DNA from: Mesorhizobium sp. INR15
Lineage (GTDB): Bacteria > Pseudomonadota > Alphaproteobacteria > Rhizobiales > Rhizobiaceae
Assembly: GCF_015500075.1 (NCBI RefSeq)
Contig: NZ_CP045496.1
Location: forward strand, 2,242,001 to 2,306,000
Direction of reading: 5' to 3'
Length of the DNA stretch: 64,000 nucleotides
Shown: in pieces, positions 1-8,733 of the stretch
Position numbering within the stretch: the first letter of the stretch is position 1
Layout: each line of letters starts with the position of its first letter
The notes under the pieces: generated by a model
Told to the model about the DNA's origin: nothing
Seen by the model: only the letters and a program-made list of their open reading frames with translations
Database searches by the model: none
Made by a program: the position numbers and the translations under genes

Positions 1-43
1 GGTGGCGCAGGAAAAGTGGTCGGCGCTGATGGCCGGCAACTGA
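1..43 (+). CDS. C-terminal tail of an ABC transporter substrate-binding protein (partial)
   Basis: Only the last 13 codons are inside the window, read from base 2 and ending in TGA at 41-43 (VAQEKWSALMAGN). A binding protein is inferred only from position: the next three genes are two permeases and an ATPase of a spermidine/putrescine-type importer with no binding protein of their own, and the spacing to the first permease is 21 bases. The fragment is too short to show any domain. Confidence 0.55.
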   Translation, partial: VAQEKWSALMAGN

Positions 44-64
44 CCGGCTGAAAGGGGCAAAGCG

Positions 65-934
65 GTGAGCGCGATCGAACCGACAAGCCACCCGGCCGCC
101 ACGCGGCCGGGATGGGCATGGAGGCCGTTCGCGCTCGCCCTGCCTGCCCTGGTGCTGCTTGCCGCCGTCATCGGTTACCCGCTGCTGACGATCGTGCTGC
201 GCAGCCTGTCCGAGCCGGAATGGGGCCTGCAGAACTATGCCTGGTTCTTCGGTGCACCGGTCAATCTGACGGTGCTGCAGCGGACCTTCACCATCTCGGC
301 GTGGGTCACGCTGGTCTGCGTCATCGCGGCCTACCCCTATGCCTATCTGATGACCGCTGTCGGGCCACGGGCCCGGCTGCTGCTGATCCTTTGCGTCCTG
401 ATCCCGTTCTGGGTAAGCGGCGTTGTGCGTACCTTGTCCTGGGTGATCCTGCTGCAGGACTCAGGCGTCATCAACTCGCTGCTCAGATCGGCCGGGTTCA
501 GCGGCGTCCGGCTGATCCGCACCCAGACCGGCGTCGTGATCGGCATGGCGCAGGTGCTGCTGCCGTTCATGATCCTGCCGCTCTATTCCGTCATGAAGGG
601 CATCGACCTCAGGCTGATGCGAGCGGCGCAAAGTCTTGGCGCGCGGCCGTCGCGCGCCTTCTTCACGGTGTATCTGCCGCTCTCGCTGCCAGGCGTCTAT
701 GCTGGCGCGATCATTGTCTTCATTCTGGCGCTGGGCTTCTACATCACGCCTGCCCTGCTCGGAGGCCCGCGCTCGACCATGCTGTCGACGCTGGTGCAGA
801 CCCAGGTGCTGAGCCTGCTGCAATGGGGCAGGGGCGGCGCCATGGGCGTCGTGCTGCTGGCCGCCACCTTCCTGTTGCTCGCGCTTGCCGCCCCGGTCAT
901 GCGGTCGAAGTACAGGGAAGGAGGGCGGCGCTGA
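65..934 (+). CDS. ABC transporter permease, PotB/spermidine-putrescine type
   Basis: A 289-residue inner-membrane permease of the MetI fold, one of two forming the channel of a polyamine- or opine-type importer. Hydrophobic segments begin near residue 22 and continue through the protein. The cytoplasmic EAA loop that docks the ATPase is visible around residues 185-205 (RAAQSLGARPSRAFF followed by YLPLSLPG). The start is GTG at 65. Its stop shares one base with the start of the next permease, so the two are translationally coupled. The substrate cannot be read from the sequence; polyamine-like is a family-level inference. Confidence 0.9.
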   Translation: MSAIEPTSHPAATRPGWAWRPFALALPALVLLAAVIGYPLLTIVLRSLSEPEWGLQNYAWFFGAPVNLTVLQRTFTISAWVTLVCVIAAYPYAYLMTAVGPRARLLLILCVLIPFWVSGVVRTLSWVILLQDSGVINSLLRSAGFSGVRLIRTQTGVVIGMAQVLLPFMILPLYSVMKGIDLRLMRAAQSLGARPSRAFFTVYLPLSLPGVYAGAIIVFILALGFYITPALLGGPRSTMLSTLVQTQVLSLLQWGRGGAMGVVLLAATFLLLALAAPVMRSKYREGGRR

Positions 935-1731
935 TGGAGATGAAGCCGCTCACCCGCGTCCTGCTCGGTCTTGTATGCCTCCTGGTGGCCATCTGGCTGG
1001 TGGCGCCGACGCTTGTCGTCGTGCCGATGTCGTTCAACGCCAACAAGTCGCTCGCGTTTCCGCCGCAGGGCTTCTCCTGGCAGTGGTACCAGAATTTCTT
1101 CACCAGCCCGGAATGGTCAGCCAGTTTCCTCAACTCACTCAAGGTCGCCTGCGTGGTGGCGGTGCTGGCGACGGTGCTCGGCACGCTCGCGGCTTTTGGT
1201 CTCGACCGCATGAAGGCGCGGCCGGCGAACCTGTTGCGGATGCTGATACTGACGCCGATGGTGGTGCCCGGTGTGGTGCTGGCCATCGGCATCTACGCCG
1301 TCTATCTCGACACAAGGCTTGTTGGAACGCTGCTGGGCTTCGTGCTCGCTCACACCGTGCTGGCGCTTCCCTTCGTGCTGATCGCGGTCTCGGCCAGTCT
1401 CGAAGTCTTCGACAGGCGCCTTGAGACAGCTGCCGCGAGCCTTGGCGCCGGGGCCTTGACCACGTTTCGCACGGTGACGTTGCCTCTGATCCTGCCCGGC
1501 ATCCTGTCGGGCCTGCTGTTCGCCTTTGCCACGTCCTTCGACGAGATCGTGGTGTCGCTGTTCATCACCAACCCGTACCTGAAGACATTGCCTGTGCAGA
1601 TATTCGCCTCCATCACGCGCGACGCCGACCCGACGGTCGCGGCCGTCGGCACGATCCTGCTTTTCGCCACCACGATCCTGATCGGCGGCGGCATGCTTCT
1701 CCTTGGCCGCGAGCGGAAGGGACGCCCATGA
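934..1731 (+). CDS. ABC transporter permease, PotC type
   Basis: The second MetI-fold permease, 265 residues from ATG at 934 (MEMKPLTRVLLG). A membrane segment lies at residues 5-27, and the EAA loop appears as ETAAASLGAGALTTFRTV followed by LPLILPG near two thirds of the length. An open frame runs upstream to base 112, but that part is out-of-frame reading of the PotB-type gene. The TGATG overlap with the preceding gene and a 4-base overlap with the following ATPase (1728-1731) indicate one operon. Confidence 0.9.
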   Translation: MEMKPLTRVLLGLVCLLVAIWLVAPTLVVVPMSFNANKSLAFPPQGFSWQWYQNFFTSPEWSASFLNSLKVACVVAVLATVLGTLAAFGLDRMKARPANLLRMLILTPMVVPGVVLAIGIYAVYLDTRLVGTLLGFVLAHTVLALPFVLIAVSASLEVFDRRLETAAASLGAGALTTFRTVTLPLILPGILSGLLFAFATSFDEIVVSLFITNPYLKTLPVQIFASITRDADPTVAAVGTILLFATTILIGGGMLLLGRERKGRP

Positions 1732-2843
1732 ATCCGAGACAAGAGAGCAGGGGAGCCGCGATCGACCTTGAAGCGATCACCAAGGCCTATGGCGGCTTCA
1801 TGGCGCTGGACGGTGTCTCGCTGCGGATCGAGCCCGGCGAATTCATGACGCTGCTCGGCCCGAGCGGCTCGGGAAAGACGACGACGCTCAATGTCGTCGC
1901 CGGTTTCACGGATGTGACCAGCGGCAAGCTGCTGATCGGCGGCAAGAGTGTGGTCGGCGTCCCGGCGCACAAGCGCAACATCGGCGTCGTCTTCCAGCAC
2001 TATGCGCTTTTCCCGCACATGACGGTTGGCGGCAATGTCGCCTATCCGCTGACGCTGCGCGGGGTCGACCAGGCGACCCGCGCCACGCGTGTGGCAAGAG
2101 CACTCGACATGGTCAAGATGGGTGATTTCGCGCATCGCTATCCAAGCGAATTGTCGGGCGGCCAGCAGCAGCGCGTCGCGCTCGCCCGGGCCATCGTCTT
2201 CGACCCGCCGCTGCTGCTGATGGACGAGCCGCTGGGCGCGCTCGACAAGAAACTGCGCGAATGGCTGCAGCTCGAGATCAAGCGCATCCACCGCGAGCTT
2301 GGCACCACCTTTGTCTATGTGACGCATGACCAGGAGGAAGCGCTGGTGCTGTCAGACCGCATCGCCGTGTTCAATCGCGGGCGGATCGAGCAGGTCGGCA
2401 CCGGTCGCCAGCTCTATGATGAGCCCGCGACACTTTTCGTCGGGCGTTTCGTCGGCGATTCCACCGTCCTGCGCGGAGAGGCACGAAGCGATGGCACCAG
2501 CACGGCGTTGCGGATCGCTGGCGTGACGGTGACGGCGCCGACACGGATCACGGGCGAGATCAGCCCGGTGATGCTGCTGCGCCCCGAAAAACTCGCCATC
2601 AGCCGGCCTGGCCAAAACATGACCAGCGGCGCCAACCGATTGCCGGGGACGATCGCGGAAGCCATCTACCTTGGCTCGGGATCGAAATACGAAGTGAAGC
2701 TTGGTGACGGGTCCACGGCGGTCGTGCGCTCGTCGCTGACTGGCGAAAACTTCAACCTGGGCGACCAGGTGGAGCTTTGCTTCGACGGCACTGATGCCAA
2801 GCTGCTGGCCGACGACAGCGCGGCCGACCAGACACTGACCTGA
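1728..2843 (+). CDS. ABC transporter ATP-binding protein, PotA type
   Basis: A 371-residue ATPase that energises the two permeases just upstream. Walker A is GPSGSGKT at residues 44-51, the signature LSGGQQQR starts near 142, Walker B LLLMDEP is near 162-168, and the switch histidine is in VTHD near 198-201. A C-terminal TOBE-like region of about 130 residues follows, as in PotA/UgpC-class subunits. ATGA-type overlap with the permease gene supports translational coupling. A FAD oxidoreductase follows 25 bases downstream and is probably co-transcribed. Confidence 0.93.
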   Translation: MNPRQESRGAAIDLEAITKAYGGFMALDGVSLRIEPGEFMTLLGPSGSGKTTTLNVVAGFTDVTSGKLLIGGKSVVGVPAHKRNIGVVFQHYALFPHMTVGGNVAYPLTLRGVDQATRATRVARALDMVKMGDFAHRYPSELSGGQQQRVALARAIVFDPPLLLMDEPLGALDKKLREWLQLEIKRIHRELGTTFVYVTHDQEEALVLSDRIAVFNRGRIEQVGTGRQLYDEPATLFVGRFVGDSTVLRGEARSDGTSTALRIAGVTVTAPTRITGEISPVMLLRPEKLAISRPGQNMTSGANRLPGTIAEAIYLGSGSKYEVKLGDGSTAVVRSSLTGENFNLGDQVELCFDGTDAKLLADDSAADQTLT

Positions 2844-2868
2844 TCCAATTCCATCCGAGAGTCATTCC

Positions 2869-4254
2869 ATGCAAGCCAAACGCAACGGCGACATATCGTT
2901 CTGGTATGCGGATCTGGGCGCGGTTCCCGCTCCGCGCCCGCCTTTGCCCGGCGACATAGAAGCAGACGTCGCCATCGTCGGCGCCGGCTATACCGGACTG
3001 TGGACCGCCTACTATCTGAAGAAGGCCAAGCCGTCGCTTCGCGTCGTGGTGATCGAGCGCGCGTTCGCCGGCTTCGGCGCGTCCGGCCGCAATGGCGGCT
3101 GGCTGTCTGGCGGGTTCAGCTGGTCGCGGGAGAAATACCTCAAGACATCGAGCCGGCAAGGCGTGACGGCGATGCAGAAGGCCATGGCGGGCTGCGTCGA
3201 CGAGGTCATCAAGGTGGCGGAGGCGGAAGGCATTGATGCCGATATCCGCCGCGTCGACAACCTGACCGTGGCCACCAACCCGGCCCAGCTTGAACGGGCA
3301 TACGCGGAAGGCGAGACGATCCGGGCCTGGGATGTCGACCCCACGCGCGTAGAGTTGCTGGACGCCGCAGCGACCCGCGCGCGCATCAACGTCCGTAATG
3401 TCCTGGGCGGCTTCGTCGTTCACGGCCAGGCGCGGGTGCAGCCGGCCAAGCTGGTGCGCGGACTGGCCGTCGCCGTCGAGCGGCTGGGCGTGCCGATATA
3501 CGAGCAGACCACGGTGACCACCATCGCCAAGGGCGAGTTGACAACCGATCGCGGCATGGTGCGGGCACAGACCATCATCCGCGCGACGGAGGGCTTTACC
3601 GCGGGCATTCCTGGCGAAGAGCGAACATGGCTCGCGCTCAACAGCGCCCAGATCGTGACCGAGCCGCTGCCGGCGGAGCTTTGGCGCGACATCGGCTGGG
3701 ACGGGCACGAACTGCTCGGGAATGCGGCGCACGCCTATTGCTACGCCCAGCGGACGCGCGAGGGCCGCATCACCATGGGTGGCCGCGGCGTGCCCTATCG
3801 CTACGGCTCGCGCACCGACGTCAATGGGCAGACGCAGCAGGCGACGATCGAGCAATTGCATACGATCCTGACCAGCCTTTTGCCGCAAACGGCTGGGTGC
3901 CGCATCGAGCATGCCTGGTGCGGCGTGCTCGGCGTGCCGCGCGACTGGTGCACGACCGTCGGCCTCGATCCGAAGACCCGCATTGGCTGGGCGGGCGGCT
4001 ATGTCGGGCTCGGCGTTTCGAGCTCCAATCTCTCTGGGCGCACGCTGGCCGACCTTATCCTTGGCGAGGACACCGACCTGGTGCGCCTGCCCTGGGTCAA
4101 CCGTACGGTGCGGCGCTGGGAACCGGAGCCTTTGCGGTGGCTTGGCGTGCACGCGATGTATCAGCTCTACCGAATTGCCGACCGCCGAGAAGCCGCTGGA
4201 CTGGCCCGAACTTCAAAGCTTGCCGCCCTGGCGGACCGTATCACAGGCCATTGA
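2869..4254 (+). CDS. FAD-dependent oxidoreductase, DAO / gamma-glutamylputrescine oxidase-like
   Basis: A 461-residue flavoenzyme of the D-amino-acid oxidase fold. The dinucleotide-binding motif GAGYTG is at residues 38-43 after a short N-terminal extension that includes the FWYADL segment seen in PuuB-like amine oxidases. The stretch GASGRNGGW about 35 residues later is typical of the same group. Members oxidise secondary or primary amines, giving an aldehyde or imine plus hydrogen peroxide. Sitting directly behind a polyamine-type importer it may oxidise the imported amine; the exact substrate is inference. Confidence 0.85.
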   Translation: MQAKRNGDISFWYADLGAVPAPRPPLPGDIEADVAIVGAGYTGLWTAYYLKKAKPSLRVVVIERAFAGFGASGRNGGWLSGGFSWSREKYLKTSSRQGVTAMQKAMAGCVDEVIKVAEAEGIDADIRRVDNLTVATNPAQLERAYAEGETIRAWDVDPTRVELLDAAATRARINVRNVLGGFVVHGQARVQPAKLVRGLAVAVERLGVPIYEQTTVTTIAKGELTTDRGMVRAQTIIRATEGFTAGIPGEERTWLALNSAQIVTEPLPAELWRDIGWDGHELLGNAAHAYCYAQRTREGRITMGGRGVPYRYGSRTDVNGQTQQATIEQLHTILTSLLPQTAGCRIEHAWCGVLGVPRDWCTTVGLDPKTRIGWAGGYVGLGVSSSNLSGRTLADLILGEDTDLVRLPWVNRTVRRWEPEPLRWLGVHAMYQLYRIADRREAAGLARTSKLAALADRITGH

Positions 4255-4256
4255 CC

Positions 4257-4625
4257 ATGGAGCCCGACTTGATCGACCTTTCGACTTTTCAAGATCTCGC
4301 CAAGACCGATATCGGCACGTTCTCGCCCAAGCCGACTTCCATCGAGGGAAATCAGGTCGAGGCGGTGCGCGCGCTTTTTCAGTCGCAGGACGGCACCCTG
4401 GAAATCGGCATCTGGGAATGCACGCCCGGCCTGTTCACGGCCGACCGTTCGGATTCGTCGGAGATATGTCACATCATTTCCGGCCGCGTGGAGATGCGGC
4501 GCGCTGACGGGGAGACGCGGGAACTTGGCCCAGGCGATCTGCTTGTCCTGCCGCTGGGGTGGAAGGGCGAATGGCGGATCCGCGAGACGACACGCAAGCT
4601 CTACATGATCCAGACGGCCAACTGA
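4257..4625 (+). CDS. Small cupin-domain protein
   Basis: A 122-residue single-domain beta-barrel of the cupin family, starting at ATG 4257 two bases after the stop of the flavoenzyme. The centre reads SSEICHIISGRVEM and then GDLLVLPLGWKGEW, the GxxxxP-type cupin 2 turn. It resembles the small DUF861/EutQ-like cupins often found beside PuuB-like oxidases. Metal-binding residues are incomplete compared with canonical cupins, so a small-molecule-binding or accessory role is as likely as catalysis. An open frame extends upstream to 3627 but overlaps the oxidase gene and is not used. Confidence 0.8.
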   Translation: MEPDLIDLSTFQDLAKTDIGTFSPKPTSIEGNQVEAVRALFQSQDGTLEIGIWECTPGLFTADRSDSSEICHIISGRVEMRRADGETRELGPGDLLVLPLGWKGEWRIRETTRKLYMIQTAN

Positions 4626-4638
4626 CCTTCTTGTTTGA

Positions 4639-4682
4639 CCATGATCTTGTCCGAAAACCGGATCCCACTTTTCGGGATCATG
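4639..4682. repeat. Dispersed rhizobial inverted-repeat element between convergent genes
   Basis: An imperfect inverted repeat: CCATGATC-TTGT-CCGAAAA on the left and TTTTCGGGATCATGG on the right, around a CCGGATCCCAC core. I recognise this sequence as a family scattered between genes in many Hyphomicrobiales genomes. It fills the gap between the cupin stop and the convergently transcribed MFS gene stop at 4685, so its hairpin could act as a bidirectional terminator. Confidence 0.7.
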
Positions 4683-4684
4683 GA

Positions 4685-6328
4685 TCAATGCTCGATCGGC
4701 CCTTTGGCCATCACGAGCGCGGTGCCGGCAGTGGTGGGACGCTCGATCATGCGGCGCACGCGTGGCGGCTCGTCGCCTGAGTGCAGCGCCCGGATGCGCT
4801 CGCCGATGACGGCATCGGCGTGGGTGATGCGGCCATTGTGGCGGATGTATTCCAGCCATGTCGGCGTGTGGTAGTGCTCGATCCAGATGGTGGGGTTTTC
4901 AAGATCGCGCGCCAGAGTCCAGTTGCGGGCGCCGTCGCGGCGCCGAATGCGGCCGCGTTCGGACATGATGGCAAGGAAGTCCTTCTCGTCCTCATGGCGG
5001 ATGACATATTCGATCATGATCGCGATGGGGCCGCTGCGCGGCTTGAGGTCGAGCGCGAGATGCGGCTCCTTGAAGCGGTTGAGCGGGTCGAGGTTGAGGA
5101 TCGGCTGCTGCGGCAAGGGCAAAAGCAGGCCAATGGCGCCGCCGGCCAGCATCGTGATGGCAGCCGCGATCAGCGCGGTTTCGGCGCCGTGCGCATCGGC
5201 GACCACGCCCCACACCCAGCTGCCAAGCGCGATGCCGCCGAAAGTCGCCGTCTGGTAGACCGATAGAACCCGGCCGACCACCCAGCGCGGGGTGGCCATC
5301 TGAACCGTGACGTTGAAATGCGACAGCGCGATCACCCAGCAGGCGCCGCCAATCAAGAGGCCGAGCGATGTCTGCCAGGCATGTGTGCTGATGGCGGCAT
5401 TGAAGGCACAGAGGGCGAAGCCGGCGAAGGCCGAGCGCACCATTGTTTCGCTGGACAGAAGCTGGCGCAGTCGCACGCTGAGCAGCGCGCCGCCGACGGC
5501 GCCGATGCCAAAGGCGCCGAGCATGATGCCGTAGGTCAAGGCATCGCCCTTGACCACATCGCGCGCCACCAGCGGCAACAGCGCCAGCACGGCACCCGCG
5601 CTGAAGCCGAAGGCCAGGCCCCGCACCAGCACCTTGCCGATGTTGGGCGACATGGCGACGTAGCGCAGGCCGGCACCCATGGCGGCACCGAGGGACTCGC
5701 GCGGCAAGGCCGATACCGGCAGGTCCGGCTTCCAGCGCGCCAGCACGACGATGAGGCCGATATAGCTCACCGCGTTGGCGGCAAAGGCGGCAGCCGCGCC
5801 GGCCGCGGCGACGATGATGCCGCCTATCGCGGGACCGACGCTGCGGGTCAGGTTGAAGCCCATCGAGTTGAGCGCGACGGCGGCCGGCACCTTGTTGCGC
5901 GGCACGATGTCGCCGACCGAGGCCTGCCATGACGGGCTGTTCAGCGCCGTGCCGCTGTCGATCAGGAAGGTGAAGGCAAGTAGCGTCCACGGCGTGATCA
6001 GGCCATAATACGTGAAGACCGTCAGAAGCACCGAGACGACCAGCATGAAGGTCTGGGCGACCAGCATGACCTTGCGCCGGTCGAAACTGTCGGCGATCGC
6101 GCCGGCAACGAGCGCGAACAGCATGATCGGCAGGGTGGTGGAGGCCTGGACGAGGGCAACCTGATAGGATGAGGTGGCGATCGTCGTCATCATCCAGGCA
6201 GCGCCGACGCCCTGGATCAGGCCGCCGAAATTCGAGACCAGACTGGCGGACCACACGGCGCGGAAGATGCCATGCCGGAAGGGCGCCAGCGCCGAGACGC
6301 TTTCGCTGTCCGGCTTTTCGTCAATCAT
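4685..6328 (-). CDS. MFS transporter (EntS/MFS_3 type) with C-terminal ABM-like domain
   Basis: A 547-residue protein whose first 410 or so residues form a 12-helix major facilitator of the enterobactin-exporter (MFS_3) group. Visible marks are an early GGLIQGVGAAWMM helix and a loop-2 DSFDRRKVML motif. The final 110 residues are soluble, beginning after LDPLNRFKEPH, and resemble the dimeric alpha+beta barrel of antibiotic-biosynthesis monooxygenase proteins (MIEYVIRHEDEKDFL, WTLARDLENP, WIEHYHTPTW). The natural substrate is unknown; export of a small metabolite or siderophore is a family-level guess. Its promoter should lie in the 134-base gap behind asnB. Confidence 0.85.
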   Translation of the reverse strand: MIDEKPDSESVSALAPFRHGIFRAVWSASLVSNFGGLIQGVGAAWMMTTIATSSYQVALVQASTTLPIMLFALVAGAIADSFDRRKVMLVAQTFMLVVSVLLTVFTYYGLITPWTLLAFTFLIDSGTALNSPSWQASVGDIVPRNKVPAAVALNSMGFNLTRSVGPAIGGIIVAAAGAAAAFAANAVSYIGLIVVLARWKPDLPVSALPRESLGAAMGAGLRYVAMSPNIGKVLVRGLAFGFSAGAVLALLPLVARDVVKGDALTYGIMLGAFGIGAVGGALLSVRLRQLLSSETMVRSAFAGFALCAFNAAISTHAWQTSLGLLIGGACWVIALSHFNVTVQMATPRWVVGRVLSVYQTATFGGIALGSWVWGVVADAHGAETALIAAAITMLAGGAIGLLLPLPQQPILNLDPLNRFKEPHLALDLKPRSGPIAIMIEYVIRHEDEKDFLAIMSERGRIRRRDGARNWTLARDLENPTIWIEHYHTPTWLEYIRHNGRITHADAVIGERIRALHSGDEPPRVRRMIERPTTAGTALVMAKGPIEH

Positions 6329-6380
6329 CGGTATTTCCTTGCCTTCGCGTGCCTGGTACCGGGTTCCTCAGACCGTATGT

Positions 6381-6421
6381 CGAAAGTAGGGCATAGCGCC
6401 CCAAAGGGCGAATGCCTTTCG
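6381..6421 (-). terminator. Extended hairpin downstream of asnB
   Basis: Nested inverted repeats: CGAAAG...GGCAT...CGCCC then CAAA then GGGCG...ATGCC...TTTCG, with a 3-base bulge on one side. It lies about 40 bases beyond the asnB stop and before the MFS gene on the same strand. There is no clear T-tract, so termination is plausible rather than shown; it could also shape the MFS leader. Confidence 0.4.
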
Positions 6422-6462
6422 AGAAAGCTCATGGTCCAACAATGAGATAGCTGAGGTCCACA

Positions 6463-8331
6463 TCAGCCTGCGGCCCTGACCTCGGCATGAAGTGCTTCGG
6501 TGAGATTGCCCACCGTCTCGCCACCGGCGTGAAGGCGCAGGAACAGCTCCATGCCGACCAGCCTTAGCCTCGACGATTCATCGCGCCTTGCCAGATCGAC
6601 AAGATCCTCCACGGATGCGGCCGGCCATTTCATGGCATCGCGCAGGAACCCGCCACGCAGCAGGCCTTGCGTGCCGGCGGTGAAATCAGCCGACACTTCG
6701 AAACCGACTTTCGGCGCGGCTATGTTTTCATGCGGGATGTATTTTTCCGCGACTTTCTTCAGCAGCCATTTTCCGGTCTTGTCACGATATTTGTGCCGCC
6801 TCGGCAGATGGATGGCGAAGTCGATCAGCCGGTTCTCCAGGAAGGGAACCCTGAGCTCGACGGAAGCCGCCATGGCGAGCCGGTCGTGCCTGTGGAGCAG
6901 GTCCTGAAGGTGCGAATAGAGGTCGTAGAGACAGCATCCCAGGAAGGCGCGGTCACCAAGCGGCGCCACCGGGTCCAACCGGTCGAAAATCCTGGTCTGC
7001 AGGAAGTTCAGTTCCGGCGACAGTGCCCTCAGCGCGATGTTACGGTCCCAGCCATGGGCAGCGCCGATCGATGTCTGGAAGGGAGCATGGCGCTGACGCT
7101 CGAACCTGCGTGCCAGCCGGCCTCTGCCCTGGAACAGGCGTCGCGGCCACGACCATTGGCGCCAAAGCTTCATGCTGGCCACCTGCCAGGGGTAACCGCC
7201 AAACAGCTCATCGGCGCCCTCGCCGGTGAGCAGCACCTTGACGCCGTCGGCGCGGCACTGTTCGGCAAGCGCCAGCAGACAGGCATGGCTGGGGTGCCAG
7301 CCGTCACTTTCCAGATGCCAGACCGCCCTTGGCCAGAGCTCGAAAAACCTGTTCCTGTCGACAGGCACCTTGCGCAGATCGATGCCGACATGACGGCTGG
7401 TCCGTTCCGCGTTGGCTGCCTCGCTTTTGCCGATACGCGGGTCGACGACATAGGCGTGCATCTCAGGTCTGCGCCGTTTGGCCAGCGCCGTGATCAGGCC
7501 GGAATCGACGCCGCCGCTGCAGGCCGAGGCGACGCTGGTGTCGGCGATGCAGTGCAGCGCGACACTGTCCTCGATGAGCGCTTCGAGCGTTGCGATATGG
7601 TCCGCGTCGGAAGCCGTATCACTGGTGATACGTGCCGTATCGAGAACGTCAAGGACATGCCAGAAGCGACGCTTCTCGATACCGGCATCGCTTATCTTCC
7701 ACAGGCCGGCCGGTGGCAACCGCTCTATCTTGTCGAACAGGCTGAAGCTTGAATCACGACTTTGCCAGGCGAGGTGCAAGGTGATCTCGCGGGCATCGAT
7801 GTCACGCGGGAAGCTGTCGCAGGCAAGGATCGCCTTGTCCTCGGAGGCGAACACGATCCGCTCAGCCGTCTCGGCCACCGACATCGGCTTGATGCCGAGC
7901 CGGTCGCGGGCAAGCCACAACGCGCTTTCGCGAGCGTCGTAATAGGCGAGCGAAAACATGCCGTTGAACAGTGGAACCGCCTTTTCCGGCCCCCAGTGGT
8001 GCAAGGCCTGCAGAACAACTTCCGCATCCGATACGGTTTGAAAGACCTTGCCCTCGGCCTCAAGTGTGTCGCGCAGCGACCGGTAATTGTAGACCTCGCC
8101 ATTGTAGACCAGCACGCCCTGGCCGCACGCGGTCAGCATCGGTTCGCGGGCAGCGGGCGAGAGGTCGATGATCGAAAGCCGGCGGTGGCCGAGAGCGAGC
8201 CGGTTGCCATTCCAACTGGAGTGATCGTCGGGGCCGCGATGCGCCAGCGCCTGCATCATTCGGGCAACGTCGGCCACATCACCCGGGCCGATCGGGCTTC
8301 GCTTCCGCCAGACGCCGGCTATCCCGCACAT
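6463..8331 (-). CDS. asnB: Asparagine synthase (glutamine-hydrolysing), AsnB type
   Basis: A 622-residue two-domain enzyme that transfers ammonia from glutamine to an adenylated carboxylate, classically aspartate to asparagine. The class II glutaminase domain starts with the catalytic cysteine at position 2 (MCGIAGVW). The synthetase domain carries the pyrophosphate loop SGGVDS at residues 272-277. Length and order match the AsnB family. It lies 114 bases downstream of fliQ on the same strand, an unusual neighbour for flagellar genes. AsnB paralogues also amidate sugars or peptides, so the true acceptor is not certain. Confidence 0.88.
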   Translation of the reverse strand: MCGIAGVWRKRSPIGPGDVADVARMMQALAHRGPDDHSSWNGNRLALGHRRLSIIDLSPAAREPMLTACGQGVLVYNGEVYNYRSLRDTLEAEGKVFQTVSDAEVVLQALHHWGPEKAVPLFNGMFSLAYYDARESALWLARDRLGIKPMSVAETAERIVFASEDKAILACDSFPRDIDAREITLHLAWQSRDSSFSLFDKIERLPPAGLWKISDAGIEKRRFWHVLDVLDTARITSDTASDADHIATLEALIEDSVALHCIADTSVASACSGGVDSGLITALAKRRRPEMHAYVVDPRIGKSEAANAERTSRHVGIDLRKVPVDRNRFFELWPRAVWHLESDGWHPSHACLLALAEQCRADGVKVLLTGEGADELFGGYPWQVASMKLWRQWSWPRRLFQGRGRLARRFERQRHAPFQTSIGAAHGWDRNIALRALSPELNFLQTRIFDRLDPVAPLGDRAFLGCCLYDLYSHLQDLLHRHDRLAMAASVELRVPFLENRLIDFAIHLPRRHKYRDKTGKWLLKKVAEKYIPHENIAAPKVGFEVSADFTAGTQGLLRGGFLRDAMKWPAASVEDLVDLARRDESSRLRLVGMELFLRLHAGGETVGNLTEALHAEVRAAG

Positions 8332-8423
8332 GGTCTGCCGCTCGGCCTGGCCTGGTTCATGGGTCTCCCCGTGACATCAAGAGCAGCGCTGCCTGGAAGG
8401 TCACCGCAGCAATCTAGCGAGAA

Positions 8424-8444
8424 CCCCGCAGCCCGCAAGCGGGG
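8424..8444 (-). terminator. Possible terminator after fliQ
   Basis: CCCCGC and GCGGGG arms separated by nine bases lie directly after the fliQ stop and before asnB. The T-tract is poor, so this could also be a stabilising 3' hairpin. If it works it ends the ftcR-to-fliQ flagellar operon. Confidence 0.35.
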
Positions 8445-8445
8445 A

Positions 8446-8712
8446 TCAGAAGCCGTTCTGGATGCGCTCGAAGATGACGTTGGTGAAGGCTGATATCTGG
8501 GCGCCGATGAACGGACCGGTCAGCGCCACCACCAGCATGATGGCGACGATCTTGGGCACGAAGGTCAGCGTGATTTCCTGGATCTGCGTCAACGCCTGGA
8601 TCAGGGCGATGCCGATGCCGACCACCATGGCGACCAGCACCACCGGCGCGCACGCGGTCAGAACCGTCCATACCGCGTACTGGACGATATCGAGAGCGTC
8701 GGCCTCGTTCAT
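8446..8712 (-). CDS. fliQ: Flagellar export apparatus protein FliQ
   Basis: An 88-residue two-helix membrane protein of the flagellar type III export gate. The two hydrophobic hairpin segments (VLTACAPVVLVAMVVGIGIALIQ and the region around KIVAIMLVVALTGPFI) and the length match FliQ. It forms the gate with FliP, which is encoded at 24.3-25.1 kb, and FliR, which is not in the window. It is the last flagellar gene of the ftcR-flgE operon, 21 bases after flgD. Confidence 0.93.
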   Translation of the reverse strand: MNEADALDIVQYAVWTVLTACAPVVLVAMVVGIGIALIQALTQIQEITLTFVPKIVAIMLVVALTGPFIGAQISAFTNVIFERIQNGF

Positions 8713-8733
8713 GGGTTCGCTCGGCTACAAGGT

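Noticed and set aside
112..933. An open frame that seems to fuse 274 extra residues to the PotC-type permease
   Set aside because: This part is a frame-shifted reading of the PotB-type gene: Arg/Ala/His-rich with no hydrophobic pattern. The permease has its own ATG at 934 overlapping the previous stop.
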